Assembly (NCBI GenBank): GCA_973895155.1
Contig: OZ316893.1
Span: 4,154,001-4,218,000, forward strand
Direction: 5' to 3'
DNA: 64,000 bases
Origin: Marsupella aquatica
Taxonomy: Eukaryota; Marchantiophyta
The position numbers and the translations under genes are program-made. Of the stretch, positions 37,070 to 46,385 are shown piece after piece. The notes under the pieces are model-generated. The model did not search any database and had not been told where the DNA came from. It worked only from the letters and a program-made list of their open reading frames with translations. Position 1 is the first letter of the stretch. The number at the start of each line of letters is the position of its first letter.

Positions 37070-40000
37070 GTGTGGATTCTTGATTGTGCTTGCTCTTTTC
37101 ATATTTGTTACATTCGTGAGTTTTTCAGTTCTTACTCTGTTTCAAACGGTTCAGTTCTGATGGGAAATGATCACTCCTGTCAAATTGAGGGAATTGGGTC
37201 TGTGAAGATTCAAATGTTTGATGGCGCTGTGCGCATAGTGTCCGGAGTCAGGTATGTACCTGGCATGCGTAAGAATCTGATTTCACTCGGTGTGTTGGAT
37301 TCAAATGGTCATCAATGGAGCGTTATTGATGGTGAACTTCAAGTCAGGTCGGGAGAGACAGTGATTTTGAAGGGGAGTAGACAAAAGAATTTGTATGTGT
37401 TACAGGGCAATACTGTATGTGGAGAGGCCAATGTAACCAAGTCTCACGAGGAGATGACTCAACTGTGGCATTCACGGCTAGGCCACATGAGTGAGAAGGG
37501 TTTGGCTATCTTACGGAAGAATGGACTCATTTCTGATTTGCAATCTTGTAAATTAGAGTTTTGTGAGCATTGCATTCTTGGAAAGCAGCATCGTCGTGCT
37601 TTTGGTGTTGGAACTCATCGTTCCAAAGCGGTTCTTGAGTACATACATAGTGACGTGTGGGGTCCATCCCCGACTCCCTCACACTCTGGAAAGTTGTACT
37701 ATGTATCATTTATTGATGATTACTCAAGATTTGTGTGGATTTATTTCATGACGCATAAGTCTGATGTCTTGTCCATTTTTAAGAAGTGGAAGGCCCAGGT
37801 GGAGAATCAGACTGGAAACACGATCAAGTGTTTGGATACAAGGGTGAAGAGTCTGAGGTCAGACAACGGCGGGGAGTACACTTCAATGGAATTTGAAGAG
37901 TACTGTTCAGAACAGGGGATAACTCGCCATCTCACCACAGTTTATACTCCGCAGCAGAATGGTGTCGCTGAGAGGCTCAATCGGACACTGTTGGAGCGGT
38001 CACGGAGTATGTTGAGCCAATCAGGTTTACCACAAGAATTTTGGGCAGAAGCTGTCAATACCGCAGCTTATTTGGTAAATCTTTCTCCTTCTAGTGCTAT
38101 CAATTTCAAAACGCCGTTTGAGATGGGCTATAAGCGGCAAGCAGACTATCATGGCTTGGTAATTTTTGGAAGTGATGCATATGCTCTCACACCAAAGCAG
38201 AATAGGACCAAGTTGGATCCTACCTCCAGGAAATGTGTTTTTCTTGGGTACCAGAGTGGTGTGAAAGCCTATAGGCTATGGGATCCTATTGCCTGTAAGC
38301 TCATTGTCAGTAGGGATGTTTCCTTCAATGAATCCAGATTATTGAAGGAGGGGGAGAATACTCAGGTCTCCCGTACTGACAAAGGAAAATCTCCTATCCC
38401 GGATCTCGTTGAGGGGGAGATTGGTTATGAGATGCATGACCGGAGAGAAGGAGTTGCTCCAATTATGGAGCTGGTTCCTATGCCAGAGGAACCAGAGGAG
38501 TTTGTTGATGCTGGTGAGCAACAAGTGGATGCTGTTGAGCTTCAAATTGTACCAGCACACGCAGATCAACCGGAGTCATCGACTAGAAGAACATCTGGTC
38601 GCACTGTACACGCTCCATCAAGGTATGGACAGTGGGTTGATTCATCTCAACTGCAAGAGGATGATTTTACAGCTGATGATGAGGGTGATGCGTTAATTTT
38701 GGAAGAAGGAGAACCTTCTTCATTTCATGAGGCAAGTGCTTCAAAAGAGAAGCAGAAGTGGACTGCAGCAATGCAAACGGAGATGCAGTCACTAAAGGAC
38801 AACAAAACTTGGGAGCTTGTTAAGCTGCCTAAGGGTCAGCAAGTGGTGGACAGCAAGTGGATTTACAAGCTGAAGGATAATTCCATAGGAGGTGGATCGA
38901 AGGTCTACAAGGCTAGATTGGTAGCAAAGGGATTCACACAAGAGAAAGGTGTGGATTACAATGAGGTCTTCTCACCAGTTGCTAAGTACTCTACAATACG
39001 ACTATTGTGTGTACTTGTTGTAATGTTTGGTCTGCTCCTAGATCAGATGGATGTTGTCACAGCTTTCCTCTATGGCACATTGGAAGAGGTGATCTTCATG
39101 AGACAACCGCTAGGTTTTGTGAAGAGAGGACAGGAGGAATTGGTTTGCAGATTGCTGAAATCCTTGTATGGGTTGAAGCAGTCACCAAGACAGTGGAACA
39201 AGCGGTTTGACGATTGGATTCGGTCACAAGGTTTTCACAGAAGTGTATTTGACCCTTGTGTGTATTTGAAACCGGTGAAGAATGTTGTCTTTGGGTTCAT
39301 TGTTTTAGTACTTTATGTGGATGACATGCTAATTGCAGCCAAGGATAGGTCTGAGATTGTTAAGCTCAAGGCACTGCTTAGTGCAGAGTTTAAGATGAAG
39401 GACTTAGGGCCAGCTAAGAGGATTTTGGGTATGGAGATCACTAGGGACTTGGAGGCTGGCAAGCTATGGTTGACGCAGAGCAGTTATGCGAGGAAGGTAA
39501 TTGCAAGGTTCAACATGGAGAATAGCAAGCCAGTAAGTACCCCGTTGGCTCCACACTTCAAGTTATCATCAGCGTTCTGTCCTACGGATGACACAGAGAA
39601 GGGGTTGATGTCAAAGGTTCCATATGACAAGGCAGTGGGGAGTCTCATGTATTTGATGACTTGCACTAGACCTGATCTTGCCATGGCTATGGGCAAGGTG
39701 AGCAGGTACATGTCGAATCCAGGGAAGGTACACTGGGAAGCAGTGAAGTGGATTATCAGGTACTTGAAGGGTACCGTGGATCATGGTCTTTTATTTGATG
39801 CGAATGCAAAGAATGCTAGATCATTGATTGGCTATGTAGATTCTGACTATGGACAAGATTTGGACCGAAGGAGATCAACAACAGGATACGTGTTCACACT
39901 TGGCGGTGGATGCATAAGTTGGAGGTCTACTTTGCAGAAGTGTATTGCTCAGTCTACTACAGAAGCGGAGTATGTTGCAGCTGCGGAAGCAGCAAAGGAA

Positions 40001-40297
40001 GCGATTTGGTTGGATAGACTTATCACTGAAATGGGATTGCCACAGGGGAATGTGAAGCTCCATTGTGATAGTCAAAGTGCGCTCCACCTTGCTGTGAACC
40101 AAGTGATGGACAGTAGAGTGAAGCACATTGACGTCAGGTACCATTTTATCAGGCAGGCTGTGTCTGATAATTTGTTTGAGCTAGTCAAGATTGATGGTAA
40201 ACTCAACCCGGCTGACGCATTTACCAAAGTGATTCCTTTGGAGAGTTTCTCTAGACACCGTGACGTATTGCAGGTTTTGCAATTGCATCACAAGTAG
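37070..40297 (+). CDS. pol: Element 1 pol (protease, integrase, RT, RNase H)
   Basis: 1075 codons open; the same frame extends back to the gag TGA (from 37025). The protease active site reads WILDCACSFHIC, with Cys where DSG/DSA is usual. Integrase follows with its HHCC finger (H..H in LWHSRLGHM, C..C in FCEHC, about 130-175) and a core with HSDVWGP, RSDNGGEY and PQQNGVAERLNRTLLE. The RT domain has KARLVAKGFTQEKGVDY, MDVVTAFLYG and catalytic YVDDML (about 749). RNase H shows GYVDSDYGQD, STTEAEY and CDSQSALHL. No internal stop or frameshift is seen, so the element could be active if gag is translated. Confidence 0.96.
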   Translation: MWILDCACSFHICYIREFFSSYSVSNGSVLMGNDHSCQIEGIGSVKIQMFDGAVRIVSGVRYVPGMRKNLISLGVLDSNGHQWSVIDGELQVRSGETVILKGSRQKNLYVLQGNTVCGEANVTKSHEEMTQLWHSRLGHMSEKGLAILRKNGLISDLQSCKLEFCEHCILGKQHRRAFGVGTHRSKAVLEYIHSDVWGPSPTPSHSGKLYYVSFIDDYSRFVWIYFMTHKSDVLSIFKKWKAQVENQTGNTIKCLDTRVKSLRSDNGGEYTSMEFEEYCSEQGITRHLTTVYTPQQNGVAERLNRTLLERSRSMLSQSGLPQEFWAEAVNTAAYLVNLSPSSAINFKTPFEMGYKRQADYHGLVIFGSDAYALTPKQNRTKLDPTSRKCVFLGYQSGVKAYRLWDPIACKLIVSRDVSFNESRLLKEGENTQVSRTDKGKSPIPDLVEGEIGYEMHDRREGVAPIMELVPMPEEPEEFVDAGEQQVDAVELQIVPAHADQPESSTRRTSGRTVHAPSRYGQWVDSSQLQEDDFTADDEGDALILEEGEPSSFHEASASKEKQKWTAAMQTEMQSLKDNKTWELVKLPKGQQVVDSKWIYKLKDNSIGGGSKVYKARLVAKGFTQEKGVDYNEVFSPVAKYSTIRLLCVLVVMFGLLLDQMDVVTAFLYGTLEEVIFMRQPLGFVKRGQEELVCRLLKSLYGLKQSPRQWNKRFDDWIRSQGFHRSVFDPCVYLKPVKNVVFGFIVLVLYVDDMLIAAKDRSEIVKLKALLSAEFKMKDLGPAKRILGMEITRDLEAGKLWLTQSSYARKVIARFNMENSKPVSTPLAPHFKLSSAFCPTDDTEKGLMSKVPYDKAVGSLMYLMTCTRPDLAMAMGKVSRYMSNPGKVHWEAVKWIIRYLKGTVDHGLLFDANAKNARSLIGYVDSDYGQDLDRRRSTTGYVFTLGGGCISWRSTLQKCIAQSTTEAEYVAAAEAAKEAIWLDRLITEMGLPQGNVKLHCDSQSALHLAVNQVMDSRVKHIDVRYHFIRQAVSDNLFELVKIDGKLNPADAFTKVIPLESFSRHRDVLQVLQLHHK

Positions 40298-40477
40298 AGT
40301 TTTCTTAAACATTCATTGTAATTACTGATATATGCTCTTCCTCATTCCTATGTATTAGGCTACGGCTTAGTTCTGGTTTGCTCTAGTTAGAGAGGGAAAC
40401 CGGTTTGGTTTCTGTCCAGAATTTCCCGCTGAGGGATCATATACATTGGCAGTATTACTCTCCCCTAGACCAGAGTC

Positions 40478-40488
40478 AAGGGGAAGAT
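40478..40488 (+). promoter_or_regulatory. Element 1 polypurine tract
   Basis: AAGGGGAAGAT directly abuts the 3' LTR, the expected primer site for plus-strand DNA synthesis. Confidence 0.85.
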
Positions 40489-40962
40489 TGTTGGGTATTT
40501 ACTCTTACGTCTAGGTTAGGTATGACGTGGTTGGTACAACAACGTGGGTTGGTACAACTACGTGGTTAGGTACAACTATGTGATTAGGTACAACTATGTG
40601 GTTAGGTACAACTACGTGATTAGGTACAACTATGTGGTTAGGTACAACTACGTGATTAGGTACAACTATGTGGTTAGGTACAACTATGTGGTTAGGTACA
40701 ACTAAGTTGCACACTATATCATAAGAGGCATGTGTGCTTGGAGAGGTAGAACCAAGGCTCATTGTTATGGAGCCACTTGAGAGTAGGGAGAGCTTACACT
40801 GTGGAGACTCGGTATAGCCGACGGGCTTAGAGTTCAGTAAAGTTCTCTTGTGTGTTCCCGTGGACGTAGCCTCAAGGAGGTGAACCACGTATCTCTTGTG
40901 TCGACTATTGTGCGTTGGATGGTTCATGGGCTTGCCGTTGCGATCGTCGTCTATGCTCAACA
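40489..40962 (+). repeat. Element 1 3' LTR
   Basis: 474 bp. Differs from the 5' LTR only at ACAACAACG versus ACAATAACG and by one missing A in GAGAGATAGGG. The same 18-bp U3 repeats are present. Confidence 0.96.
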
Positions 40963-41256
40963 GAGTCGACACAGAGAGATATGTGGTTCACCTCCACATG
41001 AGACTACGTCCACGGAACACACAAGAGCTTTACTGCACTCTAGGCCAACCGACCATACCAAGCATCCACAGCACAAGCTCTCCCTATCTCTCAACTAGCT
41101 CCGTAACAATGAGCCTAAGTTCCACTCAGGGTCTGGCATCAGCCCTGGCTATATGCACAACAACACTACCGCTAACATTAGCTAAGTCCTAACCCGAGTT
41201 AGACTAACTGTGGTTAACTCAAGAGTCACAAGACTATAGCAATATCTAACATTTCA

Positions 41257-41710
41257 CTCTCTTGGACATGTTTTTCTGACATTGACATCTTTTTCCACCC
41301 CAATTTTTCCCCTCTCCTTGACATCATTTTCTCTCCTCCTCACTTTTCCTAACCTCGACATCTTATCTTTGATATTCGCAATCATCTTGTCATTTTTTTT
41401 ATCACCTCTAACATCTTTTTCACACCTTGCCATCTTTTCTCTCATTGCCATCTTTCCTCACCTTTTTTTTTCCTCTTTGACATGTTTTTTCATCTCGACA
41501 TCTTTTTTTCAACTTGACATTTTTTTCTCTTTGATATCTTTGTCACATTGCCATCTTTTTTCTCATTGCCATCTGTATTCACCTTTTTTTTCTCTTTGAC
41601 ATCCTTTTCCACCTCAACATCTTTTTTTCATCTACATATCTTTTTTCTCTTTGATATTTTTTTTCATTTAAATATTTTTTCCTCACCTCAAGATCTTTTG
41701 TGCAAAGACA
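41257..41710. repeat. CT-rich satellite, right part
   Basis: Degenerate units such as TTTTTCTCTTTGACATC and CACCTCGACATCTTTTTTTC continue the left part beyond the nested insertions. It ends about 230 bp before the glyoxalase II start codon, so the satellite and insertions lie next to that gene's promoter. Confidence 0.78.
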
Positions 41711-41938
41711 CGGAACTACTAATTGTATATTAGAGTACATTCGAGCTTGGTTAGGATGGCAAAGCCTGGTCAAGTCTAGACTCGACCCAACAGAATCGGA
41801 GTTCTTGCCCGCCTCCTTGAATAGAGAGCAGAAGTCAGGGGTCCAGTGTTCAATTTTGGTCCAGAAAGCTCATCGTTGAGCCTCGCTTGTCTCTGTTGTT
41901 ATTAGAGCTGCTCTTCAATCCAATCCCGGGCTGCAAAT

Positions 41939-44930
41939 ATGACTCCCTCTTTGCAGATCGACATCGTAGGTGTCATACTCTTTGTGTCCTCTTTTTCTCA
42001 CTTATCTGTCTCCGCCCAAAGTCCTGTCCAAGTTTTGGCTGGGTTTGGTCGTATCTTTGCTCTCCATGGTCCATGTCTCAAGTCCTGTCCGACCCTGTCG
42101 ATTTCTGTCCGACCCTGTCGATTTCTGTGGTCTCGATTTTGTGCAATGCAATTGAACTTAAATGGCATCAGTTAAGGTCAACTCGACTCATTTATGTTCA
42201 AGTTAACTCAAATTCAGTTGAGCTGATTTCGTTTCAATTCTGGACAGAGACGAGGTCGTCGAGTCAATTCTGTCATCTGGTTAACCACCTGAAGCTAGTA
42301 ATCTTGCTTGATGTGTGAAATTAGTTACATTTTGTGCAAGAGGGCAGTCAAACCTTTGATTTTCCGTTATGCGCAGGATGAATCGAAATAATTTTTGTTT
42401 GGCTGATTTTGGTTTCAGATGGAGAGCCGTAAGTGAATTAAGCACAAAGTATTTCTTACTTTCCTGATCCAAAGAAGGTTTTCATAAATTTCTCGGGTAT
42501 GTTGTTGTGCAGGTTCCGTGCCTACAAGATAATTATGCGTATTTGATTCATGATACGACCACAGGAATAACTGGTATCGTGGATCCTTCTGAAGCCGAGC
42601 CTGTGGAAAAGGCATTGAAGGCTAAGGGAGTGAAATTGGACTTTATTCTCAATACTCACCATCACTGGGATCACACCGGTGCCAACGAGGAGCTGAAGCG
42701 CAAGTTCAATGCTAAGGTCTATTTTTCGAACTCACACCAGCTTAGCGATCAAGTTGTTTTTGGAGAATCTATGTTCTTTTTCATGGAGAATAAATCAAAG
42801 TATAATCCATTGAGAAATTGTGTGATGGACACATTCCTGTCCCTTGGTTGACATTCATTATCTCAGATTTGCGTCTGGTCCCATGCCTGTGACCCACGGG
42901 CATAGTGGGCGAGTTTCTGTAACAACAAAACTAGTGTTTGCCTACTCGCAATCCCTAACTCACTTGAGGGCCCTTGGCTGGGTTATTTAGTATTCCCATA
43001 AAATCACTAGTTTCAGATGTCATAAGATCCTTCGCAGCTTTCCTCACTGATTGTTGGGGAGAGGTTGAGATGGATTCCAACGTAACTGTGTACCGATACC
43101 AAATCACTGTCTCGGTCAGCGTTTTCTACTTGGCCTTGCAACTGGTGGCCAGATTTTGCATTAATTTTTTGACCATCACATTCCAAGACCAATTAGTCTC
43201 CATTTCTGCTCTGGGTTGAAAATCAGCTTGTGCTATTTCTATTCCTCCGTGTGTACCGAATGTCTTTGGGTTATTGGGGTCATTTTGTTAGCTTGATTCT
43301 AGTGTTTTCACTAATTTTCACGAACACGTTCGGAGCGCTGACCTTTGTGCTAGTGTGACGGAGGGATGATCTTGATTTTGTGTTTTTCGTCCGTGTAGGT
43401 TGTCGGCCCTAAGACTGATAAGGATCGCATTCCTGGGATTGATATACCTCTAGCCAATGAGAGCTGGAATTTTGGAAGTCATATTATGCAAGCGCTGGAG
43501 ACCCCTGGACACACTCGTGGTAAGTTTAAGGGCGTCCAGTCTTTGGGAAGGCCATCTTCATTGGTTGGTGGAACCTCAGCTTTGCATTGCAAAAAGTAAC
43601 TAGCTGAAGACTCTGAAGAGAACAACCTTTCGTGCCAAATGTCTATTGATATTTCCTGGAGTTTGTGGCTGCACAACCGAAGTTGATGTTATTGGGTAGG
43701 ATAGATATCTTGACCACCGAATTAATGGTCCTTTAAACACGAATTTGGCCTACGGGTACCATGAATTCTGACAATTGGAGCTCTGTCTGAAGGACATGTG
43801 TGCTACTACTTTGAAGAAGCGAAAGCCGTTTTTACTGGCGATACATTGTTCTCTATAGGGTGTGGACGCGTTTTTGAGGGGACAATGGAACAGGTATGTT
43901 TCTCATTTTGCTCACAACTAGTAGTAATGGGTACAGCATCGGAGAATGTTTCAGCAATTGAAGTATGGTCCCTATGCAGGATTAGAGTTTAGAATTCAAC
44001 TTTCCTGTTACGGACCCTCAAAACTTACAGAGCCTCAAATTCAATTGATTCGTCCACATTTTATTACTGCAATCTTGTCATACTTCGCAATTAGTTTCTC
44101 AATAACTAAAATTTGGGGATGTTGCAACTTTCCCATGCGCTTTCCAGATGTGGTCCTCACTCTCACGACTGTCATCGCTGCCTGATGATACTCGTGTTTT
44201 CTGTGGGCATGAGTATACTGTGGTGAGTTCAATCTGCCTTTCTGTGCTGGTTCGATGTTTCAAACTCAGTTTCCGTTTGAAGTGCCAGACAATGCCCTTG
44301 ACGTCCAGACTTGGATTGTTTCTGTACAACATAATTATGCATGCAGCATACATAGTTCAAAGAGGATATAATGGCAGCTCCTTTCGAGCAAGGGAAAATT
44401 ACGAATAAATCCTTTTGAGTGAAGTAGCTCCCACGGCGTGAATGCTCTAGTGGTGTCTCTTTGATGCCTTTTGGTTCCTTTCATTTCATCAGGCAAATGC
44501 AAGGTTTGCAGTAACCGTGGAGCCAAAGAACGTGGCTTTACAGTCTCACAAGGAGGTCGCAGAGCAAGTCCGACAGAAAGGGCAATCAACAGTGAGTCAC
44601 GTCACATCTAATCTTGTCAGTTGCTCGTAGGAGAGAGTTTCCCAAAGTGGTGAATTTGGGAGTGGATGAATATGTTGCTGAATCAAAGATTTCACTCTCA
44701 CTCTCAATCTTTCCATTGCGTCAGGTCGAATTCCGATGAGAAAATTAGATATGGCCATAACATGACTTTTCTAAAATGTGCAGATACCAACAACCATTGC
44801 AGAAGAAAAAGGCTTCAACCCATTCTTGCGACCTTTCAGTGACGAAATCAGGAAAAATGTGAAGAAAGGCAGCGCTGCAAGTGACGTTGATGTCTTTGCT
44901 GCCGTGAGGCATGCCAAGGATACATTTTAG
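41939..44930 (+). CDS. GLX2: Glyoxalase II (hydroxyacylglutathione hydrolase), cytosolic type
   Basis: Seven exons: 41939-41965, 42513-42716, 43399-43519, 43793-43893, 44148-44222, 44493-44591 and 44784-44930; 257 aa. The enzyme hydrolyses S-lactoylglutathione to lactate and glutathione, completing methylglyoxal detoxification. The metallo-beta-lactamase-fold binuclear site is complete: THHHWDH (57-63; ligands H58, H60, D62, H63), H115 in TPGHT, bridging D134 in TGDTLF and H172 in CGHEYT. The C-terminal helical domain has PKNVALQ and KGFNPFLRP. Exon 1 is only 27 nt (nine codons, MTPSLQIDI). It joins VPCLQDNY in phase as in other family members, which supports this start. No transit peptide precedes the domain, and the length equals that of cytosolic plant enzymes (about 258). 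Confidence 0.95.
42085..42124. repeat. 20-bp perfect tandem pair in GLX2 intron 1
   Basis: CTGTCCGACCCTGTCGATTT occurs twice head to tail in intron 1. Probably a local duplication with no known role. Confidence 0.9.
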
Positions 44931-45858
44931 ACAGCATGTGAAGTGATGTACACACAAGTGAGTGACCCACTGTAATGGCTAGACTAGTTTCTCCTGTCAT
45001 TATGTTACAAGTTCGAAACTATGTCCTGAGCTTGCTTCTTGATGGGAAGTGTGTCCCAATCTTCACAGGAAGAATGACTGCAGAATTGATCGCCTCGAGC
45101 TTTGCAAAATGTTTGGCATGGACGCTACGCTTTAGTTCTCTTTGGCAATTGACAAGTTTCACTGAATTGTGCTGAGTGATTAGCAAACGAGCTCTATTCG
45201 AATTGCTTTTGCATAGCTTTTGCATAGCGCCTTCTAGGCAATCAAAGATTGCACGCTTTTGTTCAAGTTGGCAAACATTTTCTGGAAGGTATGGTTCAAG
45301 TGGCTCCCAAAAAAATGAAAAATCCCCAAGTGGCATACCAAAAAACAAGAACAAAAATATCAGTCATACTAAATTACCGCAATTTTATAGAAATCAATCT
45401 ATACTGATCAATTCATGATTTCGAAGCTTTCTTATTTCGAGGTTCCAGAAAAGGAAAGTAGACTTTTACTAGACCCAAAGATCTGACTACCACTATCTCC
45501 ATTGTCTTCTGGAAGAACAAGTTGTTGGGACAACAGTAGCTCAAGCTAAATCCCTTTCAAACCCACACATGAGAAGATTGTTATCAGTCCCAAAGGACAA
45601 CGAAGAGGGTCCTCACTAAGATTGGATGTCCAAACTCATAGAAATATTCACTCTCAGTAGGCATGCTAGCTAGAATCCCTGATGAAAATCACATTTAGTG
45701 TGAAGTTAGGATGAAAACCTAAGTAAACAAAAAGTAGAGATTTATATGAACTCTAGTATGAGGGGAGTGAATGTTGATAAACCACAACTGCACCTGTAAA
45801 GGGTTAAGGGTCATCTATAGCATTCATTATACATTGCACAGGTTCAGTTTGTGTTTGG
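44931..45858. other. 3' flank of GLX2; no gene recognised
   Basis: Spacer with the short tandem TTGCATAGCTTTTGCATAGC near 45209. Overlapping ORFs at 45.0-45.4 kb on both strands have no recognisable content. Confidence 0.45.
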
Positions 45859-46385
45859 GCTTCACAAAAGGTGCTGAGTGCTCCACCTTTTATGGTGGTA
45901 GTGAGGCATGGAAAGAGGCTTTTATAGTGGCAGGTGTGGTTTAACATTTCCCTAATTGTGGATGGCGTGGTTTAACATTTCCCTAATTGTGGATGGCTGC
46001 AAGTAGCCTGAGTATGCTTGACTCTAATATTACTATTAGCTTGAATAAGAATGTGCTTGAGCTCCACAAAAGGTGCTAAGTGCTCCACCTTTTATGGTGG
46101 TAGTGAGGCATGGAATGGGGCTTTTATAGTGGCAGGTGTGGTTTAACACTTGCCTAATTGTGGATGGCTGCAAGTAGCCTGAGTATGCTTGACTCTAATA
46201 TTACTATTAGCTTGAATAAGAATGTGCTTGAGCTCCACAAAAGGTGCTGAGTGCTCCACCTTTTATGGTGGTAGTGAGGCATGGAATGGGGCTTTTATAG
46301 TGGCAGGTGTGGTTTAACACTTGCCTAATTGTGGATGGCTGCAAGTAGCCTGAGTATGCTTGACTCTAATATTACTATCAGTAAC
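45859..46385. repeat. Tandem repeat, three copies of a 171-bp unit
   Basis: The unit runs from GCTCCACAAAAGGTGCT through CTCCACCTTTTATGGTGGTA to GACTCTAATATTACTAT. Copies begin near 45859, 46061 and 46232. The first is longer because a 31-bp piece (GTGGTTTAACATTTCCCTAA onwards) is itself duplicated. The unit contains a small inverted repeat around AAGGTG/CACCTT. Confidence 0.9.

Larger units (their letters stand above)
34359..40962 (+). mobile_element. Near-intact Ty1/copia retrotransposon (element 1)
   Basis: LTRs at 34359-34833 and 40489-40962, flanked by the perfect target duplication GAGTC (34354-34358 and 40963-40967). Internal order is PBS, about 1.1 kb leader, gag, protease, integrase, reverse transcriptase, RNase H and polypurine tract; integrase before RT defines Ty1/copia. 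The LTRs differ by one substitution and one 1-bp indel, so the insertion is very recent. It sits inside an older solo LTR. The pol frame is open throughout. The gag start region has a frame problem (see gag). Confidence 0.97.
34299..41251 (-). mobile_element. Solo LTR of the element-2 family, split by a nested copia
   Basis: 34299-34358 plus 40968-41251 make a 344-bp sequence matching the LTRs at 51257-51604 and 61175-61518 end to end (TGTTGAG...ATATCTAACA). It is flanked by the perfect 5-bp target duplication TTTCA (34294-34298 and 41252-41256). No internal region remains, so it is a solo LTR left by LTR-LTR recombination. The younger copia at 34359-40962 interrupts it. Orientation is minus by analogy with element 2. 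Confidence 0.93.
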
